DNA of 64,000 nt, from positions 1,976,001-2,040,000 of the forward strand of contig NC_082405.1 in assembly GCF_004011695.2 (NCBI RefSeq), written 5' to 3'. Positions within the stretch are counted from its first letter, which is position 1, and each line of letters starts with the position of its first letter. The stretch comes from Ascochyta rabiei (taxonomy: Eukaryota; Ascomycota; Dothideomycetes; Pleosporales; Didymellaceae). Below the pieces are notes generated by a model. The model was not told the DNA's origin and did no database searches. It was given only the letters and a program-made list of their open reading frames with translations. Of the stretch, positions 12,101 to 22,037 are shown one piece after another. Both the position numbers and the translations under genes were made by a program.

Positions 12101-14208
12101 CGCAACGGATATGATGTTTTGCAGCTTCTCACTCTTGCCTGCAATGATCTCCAGAATATAGATGGCTGTCAACCTCATGTCGTGAGATGGTGAACCCAGG
12201 CAACGCATGAGTTGGCGCTTTAAAGGCTCCATATGAGGGCCGCTCGTTGAAATGGCCTTTTTCTTCTTTTGCATTAAACTGAACAGCGCCTTCCAGAACG
12301 AAAGGGAATGCGCATAAACCGGTGTGGCTTGACACAGTGAAGGCCACAAATCAAGCGCAAAAGTCTGATCGTCGACTGACTTATCCACCAGGTACTGGAG
12401 GCCCTTTCCAGTGCCAAATATATCGGTCTTGCGAGCCTTTCCAGTCGAATCCACTCGTATAGCCGTTCCTAATAGTTCCTTGAGTTCGTCCCAGATGCTT
12501 GTTGTCTTGTCTTCGGGTACGGCAAGAATCTCCAGTGCATCAAGTAAGGCGTTGCAATGGTAGGTGGACTTATCCAAATCTGCCTCTTCTGTCTGCACCT
12601 TGGAGAGCTCATGGAAGGGGCTGTCGAGAAGCGCTTGCCAACGGTCTGACGTGTGAACGGCACCCGCGGATATAGTGCCGCTCTGATAGAGTTGAGGAAG
12701 TATGATGCAAAGCTCCGGTCCATGTTCGTGCGCCTTCTGAGCAACAAATCTGCATAGCAAGATTAGTAAAGCAACTGGGTCGGTGCGGGAAGGTCAACTT
12801 ACCGCTTGAAGTATGGCAGCAGGAGAGTCTTGAACCTTTCAGCGCCAAGCTCCGCAAACATGTTGCAGAAGGGTAAAAAGTATCTGTCCCAAGACCCTTT
12901 GGTGAGGCCTTCTAGCAGCTTCTCGTAGGGTATCGCGGCATCGAGGGCGCAGTATTGGAACACAACGGCAGTCGCTGACAGAAGGTCCCAGGCTTCGGTA
13001 GACTCGAGGTCTGCCATGTTCTTTGCTGCGCTAAGCACATGATCGAGAGAAGCAAGCACAGGTTTCCAGTCCTGGACACGGGAACCTCTCCGAACACCAC
13101 AGACGATGAACAGCAATCGTGATGACAACGCCGCATGGTGCGAACTGGCTGACTGAATTTGAGCAAGAATGATGTCGAGAAGGGGGTTGAAGTTTTCCGC
13201 ATCCGTGTGGTGGATGACTGCGGTGACGACGCCCACCAGAACTGGTTCGAGCGGTGGTGTTTGCAAAGACACATAATCGTCGTGGTACGCCTCGGCCAAC
13301 AATGCCTGGAGTATTGCTGTAGCGCTGGAGTGAATGCCGCGGTGTATCCCCTTGAGCGAGTCTGCGAGCAGGAACATTATCCCCTGCTGGAACTCATAGT
13401 CCTTCTCGTTATCCTGTAGCTCTTTCAACTGCCCAGAGATGCGTCTGACGATCAATCTAAGGGGTGTCTTGTCTCGGTGGTATGCGGCTCCGGCTTTGCG
13501 GACGAGGAAGCTGAGTGACTCTGCGGCAAAACGCGCGACAAATGCTTTCTGTTGTGCGCGTCCCAGCAGTGGCGATATCAGATCAAATGTTGGCCGGAGA
13601 TCTGGTACCAGAAGCCTGGAGAGGTACTTGAAGAGCCATGCCAGGCAGGTGAAGCTCCACTCTATTACTTCGATTTCGGCATGGGTAGCCGCCAGGTGCG
13701 CCACGGTCTTGACGACCCTCTCAAAGTGCTTCTCGAACTGCTCGCCCAGGTCGTGTGCCAGGTGTGCGAGTAGACTGAGCAAAGGCTCCTCGCTGTATTT
13801 CTCGCCTTTCTCTATGAACTCAACGAGCAGGTCGATTATGCGGTCGCTGTGGTGGAGAACTTGCGGAAGGCTATCGCACAGCGGCGACACCTTGCGGGAG
13901 AAGTGCACAAAGTTTTCCGACAGGTTAAGTTCTTTCCACTCCAAGAAGGAGTCTCTGAAGTACGAAAAGGTGCTTTCGAGTTCGGCATCGTCGATAATGG
14001 CGTTGCGACCGCGGCGCACGGGTTCGATTTTGAGCTCTGCAATGCGCTGCGAAAAGCCCTTGAAGCGGTGGTTGCGCGACGACTGCGTGCCGCCTTTGGT
14101 TCGTTTCGGCGCGCGCACCTTCGAGGACGGCTTGGAGGACGACCTCGCGCCGGGCCTGGCGGGCTTTGCGGAGGGTTTGCCAGTTGCACCCCGCGACATT
14201 GCTGGCAT
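6200..14208 (-). CDS. utp20: Utp20, U3 snoRNP/SSU processome component (DRIM family)
   Basis: Giant HEAT-repeat scaffold of the small-subunit processome, needed for 18S rRNA maturation in the nucleolus. Exons on the minus strand are 14208-12803 and 12749-6200, joined across a 53-bp intron (12750-12802, donor GTAAGT) that splits an Arg codon. The product is about 2651 residues, near the size of yeast Utp20 (about 2.5 kb of residues). The start is the first in-frame ATG (14208), with another three codons on; the frame is open further upstream but only with non-ATG codons. The N terminus is basic and low-complexity, then comes NHRFKGFSQRI and the helical DRIM region. The C terminus is a very basic KRKV/KKRRND/KRVKRK tail, likely nucleolar targeting. 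It shares a short divergent promoter with DRN1. Confidence 0.95.
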
Positions 14209-14413
14209 ATCTTGTGAGGAAGATGCGGCAGAGCGAAGTCTGGGTGGCTGCTGGCTGCTGGCTGCCGTCGCCAAAGTCTCCACAGAATTTCTTACTAGCG
14301 CGTCTGCACTTTTTGGCGCATGAGCGCCCAAGCTCCCTGCGGACTTTGGGGCAAGAACCTCTGAAGCCTCTAAACATCAAGAGCTGCCACCGCAGTCTCA
14401 TTACATCATCATC
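14209..14413. promoter_or_regulatory. Short bidirectional promoter, UTP20 / DRN1
   Basis: Only 205 bp separate the start codons of the divergent UTP20 (-) and DRN1 (+) genes, so both promoters and leaders must overlap here. Both products act in nuclear RNA processing, so shared control is plausible. I see no clear TATA box. Confidence 0.5.
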
Positions 14414-16091
14414 ATGGCCTCCAAGATGTAAGCTTCACGTCCCTCACCAGACTCTGCGCTGACACGATCACAGCGTGGTCATTGGCGATGTAGACGGCCA
14501 ATTCCAGCCCGTCTTCCAGAAAGTAAACGCGCTGCACGCCAAGAACAACTTTGCATTTGCCCTCATCGTTGGCAACCTCTTTAACAGCACGCAAAGCTCT
14601 AGTGATGTAGCTGAGCCGAGTGTGCAGTCGCTTGTGGACGGTACAATCGAGGTTGCGCTGCCGACTTACTTTGTCCTTGGCAGCCATGCCCTACCACCTG
14701 CCGTTGTACAGAAATTGCAGTCCTCAGACGACGAATTGTGCCACAATCTACATTTTCTGGGCAAGCGGACAACTATGAAGACTTCAGAGGGGATTCGCAT
14801 CGTTGCACTTGGCGGCCAAATGGACCCCAACATCATTGCTGGCCAATCCAAAGACAAGTATCCGCCATTCTATGGCGAGACAGATGCAAAGATCCTTCGC
14901 GGAGCAACAACAGCCGACATACTCATTACCAGTGATTGGCCGGAGGGTATTCAGAAGCGTTCCAAGGTTGAAGTTGGTGGAGAGGCTTCCCCATCGACAC
15001 AACAGTGCATTGCCGACCTCGACATAGTTCTCAAGCCAAAGTACCATTTCTCAGCGTCCGGTGGCTCATTCTGGGAGCGAGAGCCATTTTTCCACACACC
15101 GAGTGATGACACCGACAACCTCTATCCTGTCACTAGGTTCATCAGCCTAGCTGCATACGGCAATCCCAGCAAGCAGAAGTGGATATATGCCTTCTCCTTA
15201 GATCCAGCAGCAAGCAATCCAGTCGCTCCTCCATCTGGCTCTACAGTCTGTCCTCTTGTCTTGTCAGAGAAAAAGCGAGCCGCACCGGGGCCACGAGAGC
15301 AGGCTTTGGTATACGACGACGGCAACCAAGGAGGCAGGAGATCGCACAAACGGCGCAAGGGTGAGCCCCGAGGGCCGTTGACTGCAGCCGAGTGCTTCTT
15401 CTGTCTCGCCAACGAGAATATTGCAATACATTTGGTAACCTCCATTGGCGACAGCTCATACGTGACCACAGCGAGAGGGCCCCTATCAACATCACAGACC
15501 TATCCGAAGCTCGGCTTCCCATGTCATATGCTCATCATTCCTTTCTCACACCAACCGACACTCGCTGCGATGGAAGAGGAGGAACGTCTTGCCACCTACG
15601 CAGAGATGCAGAAATACCGAGTGGCTATGAACAGCATGTTAAATTCAGTTGCTGGCGAAGAGTACGGCTCTGTGGCGTGGGAGGTGAGCAAGTCGAGTCT
15701 GCCACACACGCACTGGCAATACCTTCCGGTACCAGCAGATCTCATACGCAAGGGTCTGGTCGAAGCTGCCTTCAAAGCATTGGCCGAGAATCTGCATTGG
15801 CCGGCTTTCACAAAGGAAGATGTCGGCGATGGGTTTGAGGAGACGAGCGATTTTTTTAGGGTTCTGGTATGGGATCCGAAGAACGACCCTGCGAAGCAGT
15901 CGAGTCTGGTCATGCGCTTTGACGAGAAGATCCGCTTTCACAACCAGTTTGGTCGAGAGGTGCTGGCGAAGCTCCTAAGGCTTGACAAGAGAATCGATTG
16001 GAAAGACTGTGGCCAAACACAGCCAGAGGAAGAGAAGGATGTGGAAATGTTCAAGGAAGCCTTCAAGAGCTTCGACTTCGCCGCGGAGTAG
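14414..16091 (+). CDS. drn1: Drn1/CWF19-like protein (CwfJ family)
   Basis: CwfJ-family protein related to yeast Drn1 and human CWF19L1, linked to lariat debranching and late spliceosomes in the nucleus. Exon 1 is only 14 bp (14414-14427, ATGGCCTCCAAGAT). A 46-bp intron follows, and exon 2 is 14474-16091; splicing gives an N terminus MASKIVVIGDVDGQF. Length is 543 residues. The N-terminal half has the metallophosphatase-like start (IGDVDGQF, VGNLF). The C-terminal half has the CwfJ_C_1 region with CFFC and the HIT-like HMLIIPFSHQPT, then the CwfJ_C_2 region with PHTHWQYLPVP. A basic segment (RRSHKRRKGE) joins the halves. The tiny first exon matters: a start inside exon 2 would remove the first beta strand. 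Confidence 0.92.
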
Positions 16092-17510
16092 AGTACCGTT
16101 GAATCCGTATCTACGAGGCGAATGTACGCATACCGTCCCTGCACCAGCGGAGTAATTGAACATACGGCGGCCACCGACGGGGATTCGAAGATGGTACCAT
16201 GTCCTTCCTATAGAAGAGCCGGCTCTACACGACATCTCCTGAATCCGGCACACGCTGATTTGATTCCTTCAAGCAAGCCTATCAAGCATTGTTCAGATAC
16301 TGCCGAGCCTGAGGGTCATGTCATACATGCTCGAAACGGCATTTTCGTCAAACAGCCGTCGAACGCAGCACTAAAGGGTTGGCACTGCAAGCTCTGGCTG
16401 GATCGATCCATCCAATGCTTGTTCCCGTAGAGCCGGGTCAGTCTTGCCACGCGACCTGTTGCATCTATGTTGAAGACACTGTTGAATTTGAAAAGACAAA
16501 AATACCTTTCCAGGTTGTCTACGACAAACACGAGGATCTCAGTAAGCTTGCGCGATGTGGTTGATAACGTACGGCTTGGCGCTCCCTTTTCGAGCCGAGC
16601 CATCCCACTTCTAGCCAAGAAGGCACTTGGCACCCAAGACCTTAAACTATCGTATGCATGCTAACGCGGGGTAAGATCTCGCATCTCGTCCCTGGCTGTT
16701 ACAATTCGGCAGTTTAGCAGGGTTCCGCTCACGTTCTTCACCGCTTGTGTGTTAAGGCACCGCGTCCTCACGTTCCGCCGTCCTGGTTATCTATTCGCTA
16801 TCTCACCTTCCACTAACAATGCTGAGCATCCTCGCGCCGAACCGCCGAACCGCCGTGTGTCCCGCCAGTTTCATCTACGGTGCCAATCAAATAGTGACCT
16901 GCATACAACGCCCGAAAACAGAGAGCCAATTAGATAAGGCGATAAGAGCACCTGCACCCAACCTTCCTAAACCTTCGTCAATATGCTGTTCGAAAGTCTT
17001 GTAATCTTCCGAATACCCAGTCAGCGAACAAGGTATGCAGCTGAGGTCGGCCCCGAGTCCCTTCATGGAAGTTGCGGCGTTGCTGTATCAAGCAGACTGC
17101 GGATGATCAGGTACGCATCGTCTACTTCTCCCGAATAGGTAGAGGATGTGCAAGGCTTTGCATCTTGGCCAAGGTCTTCACCTGCCACTCTGGGACCGTG
17201 AGAGCGCTGGTGCATGTACGAGCGTGGTACTATACTGAAGGACCCAGTAAACTACAAGCGCGTGGCTCCGAGAGCTGTTATCATTGGTATGATGATTGGT
17301 ACACTTGGTCTTTGTCCGTGAATTTGCTATTCTGTTCCAAAGATTACTGCTTAACACGTCAGGAGAGGCGTATAAGAGTGGCGAGCATCAACGATATTTG
17401 GAGAATAAGACAGGGCATCCTTCGCTTCCTTCTTCAGATCTCAGCTTCAAGCACACTGGCTCGGTCCTATCAGCGCCATCTTCTCCTATAGTCACTTCAC
17501 ACAGTCCACT
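16092..17510. other. Long intergenic region before the secreted nuclease gene
   Basis: About 1.4 kb without a supportable gene. Open frames are short, overlapping and rich in Ser/Arg/His, as expected by chance. A CCAATCA motif sits near 16882 and a GATA sequence near 16937. The last few hundred bases must hold the nuclease promoter. No tRNA-like B box or repeat was seen. Confidence 0.5.
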
Positions 17511-18239
17511 ATGAAGACCGCCATCCTCACCTTCGCCCTGGCAGCTCTTGTCTCGGCCGCACCAGCACCTCTTGTTCCTCGTGCGCCACCGGGTGTTCCT
17601 ACCACCGCTGCCGCAAAGACTCAGCTCGCCGGCCTTACCGTTGCTGCTCAAGGTCCTCAGACCGGCTACTCCCGTGACCTGTTTCCCCACTGGATCACTC
17701 AGTCAGGTGCCTGATCTTCGCTGAAAACACATCAGACAGAAGACTAACTAGCACAGGCGCCTGCAACACCCGCGAGGTTGTCCTTGCGCGCGACGGCACC
17801 AACGTCGTTCAAGACTCCTCCTCATGTGCTGCTACCTCAGGAACATGGAAGAGCCCTTATGACGGCGCTACATGGACTGCCGCCAGCGATGTTGACATCG
17901 ACCACTTGGTTCCTTTGAGCAACGCTTGGAAAGTACGTTTACCCCTACTTCCTCGAATCTTCAAAACTCATACTAAAATACCTCCAGTCTGGCGCCGCCT
18001 CGTGGACTACAGCCCGCCGCCAAGCCTTTGCCAACGATCTGACTAACCCTCAACTGCTTGCTGTGACCGACGAAGTCAACCAGGCCAAGGGTGATTCGGG
18101 TCCCGAGGAATGGAAGCCTTCGCTAACAAGCTACTACTGCACCTACGCAAAGATGTGGGTGCGTGTGAAGAGCGTGTATTCGCTGACGATCACGAGTGCG
18201 GAGAAGACGGCACTGACGAGCATGTTGAACACGTGCTAG
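17511..18239 (+). CDS. Secreted HNH-type nuclease, DUF1524/GmrSD-C-like
   Basis: Extracellular nuclease-like protein of 207 residues. Exons are 17511-17706, 17757-17932 and 17988-18239, with introns of 50 and 55 bp; phases match. A signal peptide is visible (MKTAILTFALAALVSAAPA). The mature part shows the order typical of fungal DUF1524 proteins: RDLFPHWI, REVVLARDG, a Cys, SPYDGATWT, then the catalytic-type DIDHLVPLSNAW with Asp114-His115, QAFANDLTNPQLLAV and NQAKGDSGPEEW. The last two features would supply the Asn residues of a beta-beta-alpha metal site. Four cysteines in the mature chain could form two disulfides. The protein ends at Cys. Role in nutrient scavenging or effector-like activity is inference; cleavage activity is not shown by sequence alone. 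Confidence 0.9.
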
Positions 18240-18793
18240 ACGCCGAAAACCGAGGAGAGGGGGAGAGAAGGAGAAAGAAGGCGGCTAGGGGTGGGATGCT
18301 AGCAGTAGAAATTGAATCTTTGAGCCACAATCTTCAGGAATTGAACCAAGTTCGACTATCCGAACCTTGCAACAAAGCCAAACTCTTACTCACATATCAC
18401 TGATATCAGAGACAGACTTACGAACCTAGGGTACTCTCTTCCATACAAATACACGACTTCTCGCAACTCACCACGCCAATCTCACATGTCCACAAAGACC
18501 TTCAACAGTCCATGCCTCCAGACCCACTCTCGCTCCCCGGAGGCTTCTCTCGCAGTGAATTTTACAGATAGAGATACAAGAGCCGTGATCTACAAGTAAA
18601 CCCCGACGATAGTCTTTCGTCACGTCCTGGAAAGTTCAGAACAACAGTGAACTGTATGTACAGAAACCCTGAAGAAATCATCTCTGGTCCTGTACCCATT
18701 GCCGCTTTCCACTAACGCGGTGCATTCAACGAGCATATTAACTCTCCTGCTTGTACATTGTTCAACTTTCTTTATTTACGCAGGGTCAGGAAG

Positions 18794-18815
18794 TGAGAGA
18801 GAGAGAAAGAGAGAG
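18794..18815. repeat. GA-rich microsatellite
   Basis: Near-perfect run of GA dinucleotides interrupted by one AA, in the intergenic region downstream of the nuclease gene. Confidence 0.8.
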
Positions 18816-19103
18816 CGGAGATGCGGATGTTACCATGTCACGACAAGATGAACCCCACCCATACCTTGACGCTCTGTGATATGTGATTTCTGCTCCCACG
18901 AAGTTCCGTCTCCATCTCCGCGCGCCGAATCCAAGCAATCGAAAGAACAGAAAGGTTGAGCGGTAGCAACACCCTGCACTGAGAAAAAAAAAGACCCACT
19001 ACTACGTCTCTGCACCGTCGAGTTACACTTCACCACGACGAGACGACACACGCTTCGCACCCCAGCTCTAGCACAATCCACTGCCACCACCCCAGCTGCC
19101 AAC

Positions 19104-19484
19104 ATGACCCAGCGATGTATCTCCAAAGCAACATGGCTACATCGACGTTCGTCCTCCCAACCACCAACCACGAACCGCACGGTATACGTCTACACCGCAC
19201 CGCACCGCACCACGCAACCACCTCATCCTAGCCCCGACCGATACCGAGACACCCACCCACTCGTCCCGACACTGCGAAGTTGGATTCGCACGCCGCGGCT
19301 GCGCTGCAGAAATAACCCTAACCATCGGGATAGCACGGCGTGGTTGCAGGACGTCACAAGGTCGATGTATACAAGCGCAAGAGTCCAGACAAAGTCTCTG
19401 CAGGACGATGGACGTGTTGTCCTGTCTTTTATACCTGGTCTGGATAATGTCTCGGTGTTGATTCGTGAGATGTTGCGTTACTAG
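19104..19484 (+). CDS. Doubtful hypothetical protein, 126 aa
   Basis: An ATG-started frame whose first half is low-complexity (His, Thr, Pro, Arg) and whose second half looks more protein-like (STAWLQDVTRSMY, VVLSFIPGLDNVSVLIREML). A second frame beginning near 19132 (MATSTFVLPTTN) also reads plausibly before it meets a stop, so a spliced gene joining the two frames is possible. I recognise no family. The call could be noise. Confidence 0.22.
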   Translation: MTQRCISKATWLHRRSSSQPPTTNRTVYVYTAPHRTTQPPHPSPDRYRDTHPLVPTLRSWIRTPRLRCRNNPNHRDSTAWLQDVTRSMYTSARVQTKSLQDDGRVVLSFIPGLDNVSVLIREMLRY

Positions 19485-19811
19485 GAATTGAATGCGGAGA
19501 TAGCGGAGTGGGAGTGGGAGTGAGTAGATTGTGGGTTGGAATCTGAATGGGTTCGTTGGTCTTACGAGGTTGTGTAGTGGGTAAAGCGAGTGTCTGAGCT
19601 ACGGGTTAGTTTGAGTAGTGGAGAATGGCGTTGGACTGGGATGATGAGGAGTGCGTATGTCATGTACATCTGCGTTGGGTTAGAGGGCACGAGTGAAAGG
19701 AAAGGAAATGAGGTTTGCTGAGTAGTGTGGGTGTGTTGATGCTAGCGGGTAGCTAGCTATGATAACAATCTGAATGCTACGAAATCTAACCCTCAGACGC
19801 AGAAAAAGAGA

Positions 19812-21434
19812 CTAATCAGTCCGGGTTTTACTCGCTTCGCGACTGCTGCCCTCGCCGTCGGTCGCGGGATCGTAGTGCTGGCGCGCAGGCATGGTGGTAG
19901 GATTAGCCTCCGTCAATCCCTTCGATCCATCGTCTTCTATGTCGCTGTCTTCGCCGTCGATGCCAGCCGCGCGCCTCCTGCGCTGGCGTTCGAGCCACTC
20001 ATCGTCATCTTCGTCGTCGTCGTCTTCACCGCCAACACCTTCATAGCCGCTCTCCTGCCCCGCCGGGTCCTTGATGAATCCGTCTACAATCCAGTACTGC
20101 AGCGCGTTCATGATCAGTGGGAACACGAACATGACGAAAGTGATCTGCAACGCCGTGTTGCCCTCTGTCCAGCGCAGAGCCCAGTCGCCGACCCACGCTA
20201 TCCAGGGTAGGAGCGCAAAGATGGCCAGGACGCAAAGTTTCATGCCGATCAGGCCCAGAAAGTAGATTATGGATTGCTTGAGCCACCAGGTTGCGCGAGG
20301 CGGGTAGCCGTAGTTTCCAGAACGGATTGACTCAGGAGGTGAGGCGAGGGGTGTGAGCAGGAATGCCCTGTGGAGTACTTTCAAGAGAAGGACGAGGATG
20401 GGAATGCCGATAGTTGTCTGGGCGTGTTAGCTAAATTCGATGTCCAAGAAGGGTGAAACTCACGTCGATAGCTAGATTGAGCAGGTAGAACGAGCACGGA
20501 TTTGGCTCGTCACCCTTCTCGGTGGCAACAGCGGTTAGTGCTACTGCTTGTGTCTGCGCTTGGACGTCGAATTGGCCAGAAGAGAGCATGGACATGAGGA
20601 CGTTTGCCAAATGCAGTAGCACTGAGCCAAAAACCTGCTTGGACACGTCGAAGAACCAGATCTTCATCGGACGTCGTGGGTGTTCTCTCAGTCTCTTGAC
20701 TGCAAGCGAGGAAACAGCAAGCAGGCCCAGAGCCCCCTGCACGATCAGAGCGAAGTCGCCAAGAAGGTTGCATTCGCCTTTTCCGTCCTCGCCGTCGAGA
20801 GGGTGTTTGCCGGTGGCGCTTGCAATATTTGACGGTTCAGCGGTGGGCAATGCAAATGCCACGGAACTAGATGCCTCGGCTGGGGGCGTAGGCATGTTCT
20901 CCTCCTTTGCCACATCGCTACTCTTGGGCGCCTCGTCCAGTTGCGTCGGCGTAGGCTTTACAGGTAGGATCGGCTCGTTACCAGCATCGATCGGCTTGGG
21001 TTCAGCTTCGACGCCCTTGATACCGAGAAGCTCCGTCTCGAAAACTACATCACATTAGCCCAGGCCTGTCCCGTGACTGCTCACAACCACGTACCTAGCG
21101 TGCTGCCTGCAGGGATCGGTCCAACCCGCTGGTTCCCATACGCCATACCCGGGGGGATGATCAGCTTCCTCCCCTCTCCAATACACATGCCCAACAGCCC
21201 CTTGTCCCACCCCTCGATGACCTGGCCTGCGCCGAGCTTGAATTCAAAGGGCGTGCCGCGACCGTAGTTGGAGTCAAACTCCGTCCCGTCTGTCAGCGTG
21301 CCTTTGTACTTCATTTGCACACTGTCGCCATTTTGGGTTTTGCGCACGCATTCGACGGGTGTGGTGACGGTGATGTCCAGATTCTGCGCGTGCGCGAGGG
21401 CGGCGAGGGCCGCTGCGAGGGCGAGGAGCCGCAT
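19812..21434 (-). CDS. FKBP2-type peptidyl-prolyl isomerase fused in frame to STIMATE/YPL162C-type membrane protein
   Basis: Three minus-strand exons, 21434-21095, 21044-20464 and 20417-19812, joined by introns of 50 and 46 bp, give one frame of 508 residues with no stop between two domains. Residues 1-18 are a signal peptide (MRLLALAAALAALAHA). Residues 20-126 are an FKBP domain of the ER FKBP2 type (YKGTLTDGTEFDSNYGRG, GAGQVIEGWDKGL, GEGRKLIIPP, then LVFETELLGIKGVE). A polar, proline-rich linker follows. From about residue 203 the protein is the STIMATE/YPL162C family (CNLLGDFALIVQGALG, KIWFFDVSKQVFGS, HLANVLMSMLSSGQF) with about five membrane helices and an acidic C-terminal tail. A lumenal FKBP and a cytosolic tail fit five helices. 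Met164 (20895) could start a separate STIMATE gene, so two genes remain the alternative. Confidence 0.78.
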
Positions 21435-22037
21435 GTTTGCGAGTGTGTAGCGGTAGGTTGGAACGAAGTCGTGGTGTCTCACCAGGAGAAAGGCACCGCA
21501 CGCGGGAGGAGGACGTCTTGTCTCGGCGTGAGGCTTGAGCTACTTAAGTAAGCTCCGACGTCTGGGCAGCAACGTGAAACGCGAAACAAGTCTCTCGCGG
21601 TTGCCTGTCACGAGAGAAATCGAATGAAAAAGTCCGCGACGTTTAGTGAACGCCGATAGATGGTGTTAGAGGGAAGAGGGCATGCTGCGTGCGTGGTAAG
21701 CGGTGCGCTCGTGAAGCATGCACGCGATTAGGTCATTGCCACTCAAAGAGGAAGGACCGGCGTCCGAAAAGGCCGCGGACCCCAGATTTGCGAGCTTGCC
21801 CGCACAGCTCCGCTTGATGGCATTGGTAGATTTGCAAACGTGGAGATTCAATCTCTGCACGTATTGAACACAGCATAATGGCAACGCAAGAAAATATATG
21901 TATTCAGTCCTAGGGAAGGGTATCTCCCAGAGCGAAACCTCGCTTTGACCTAACCGGAACGCCCAAGTATGCAGCCAGATGCAATCCAAATCTCAAGAAG
22001 ATACACGCTCTGAAGCCAATGTAAAGATACAGTAATC
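21435..22037. other. Intergenic, promoter of the FKBP-STIMATE gene
   Basis: Upstream of the FKBP start on the minus strand and downstream of the next minus-strand gene. No coding region or RNA gene is recognisable. Confidence 0.5.

Larger units (their letters stand above)
18240..19811. other. Intergenic region with GA repeat and one doubtful small gene
   Basis: About 1.6 kb. It contains a GA-rich microsatellite at 18794-18815, a CCGCA/CCACC-rich stretch at about 19190-19225, and a doubtful open frame at 19104-19484 listed separately. Otherwise nothing I can support. Confidence 0.5.

Noticed and set aside
13439..14323. 294-residue plus-strand frame opposite UTP20
   Set aside because: Ser/Arg/Cys-rich antisense of a clearly conserved exon.
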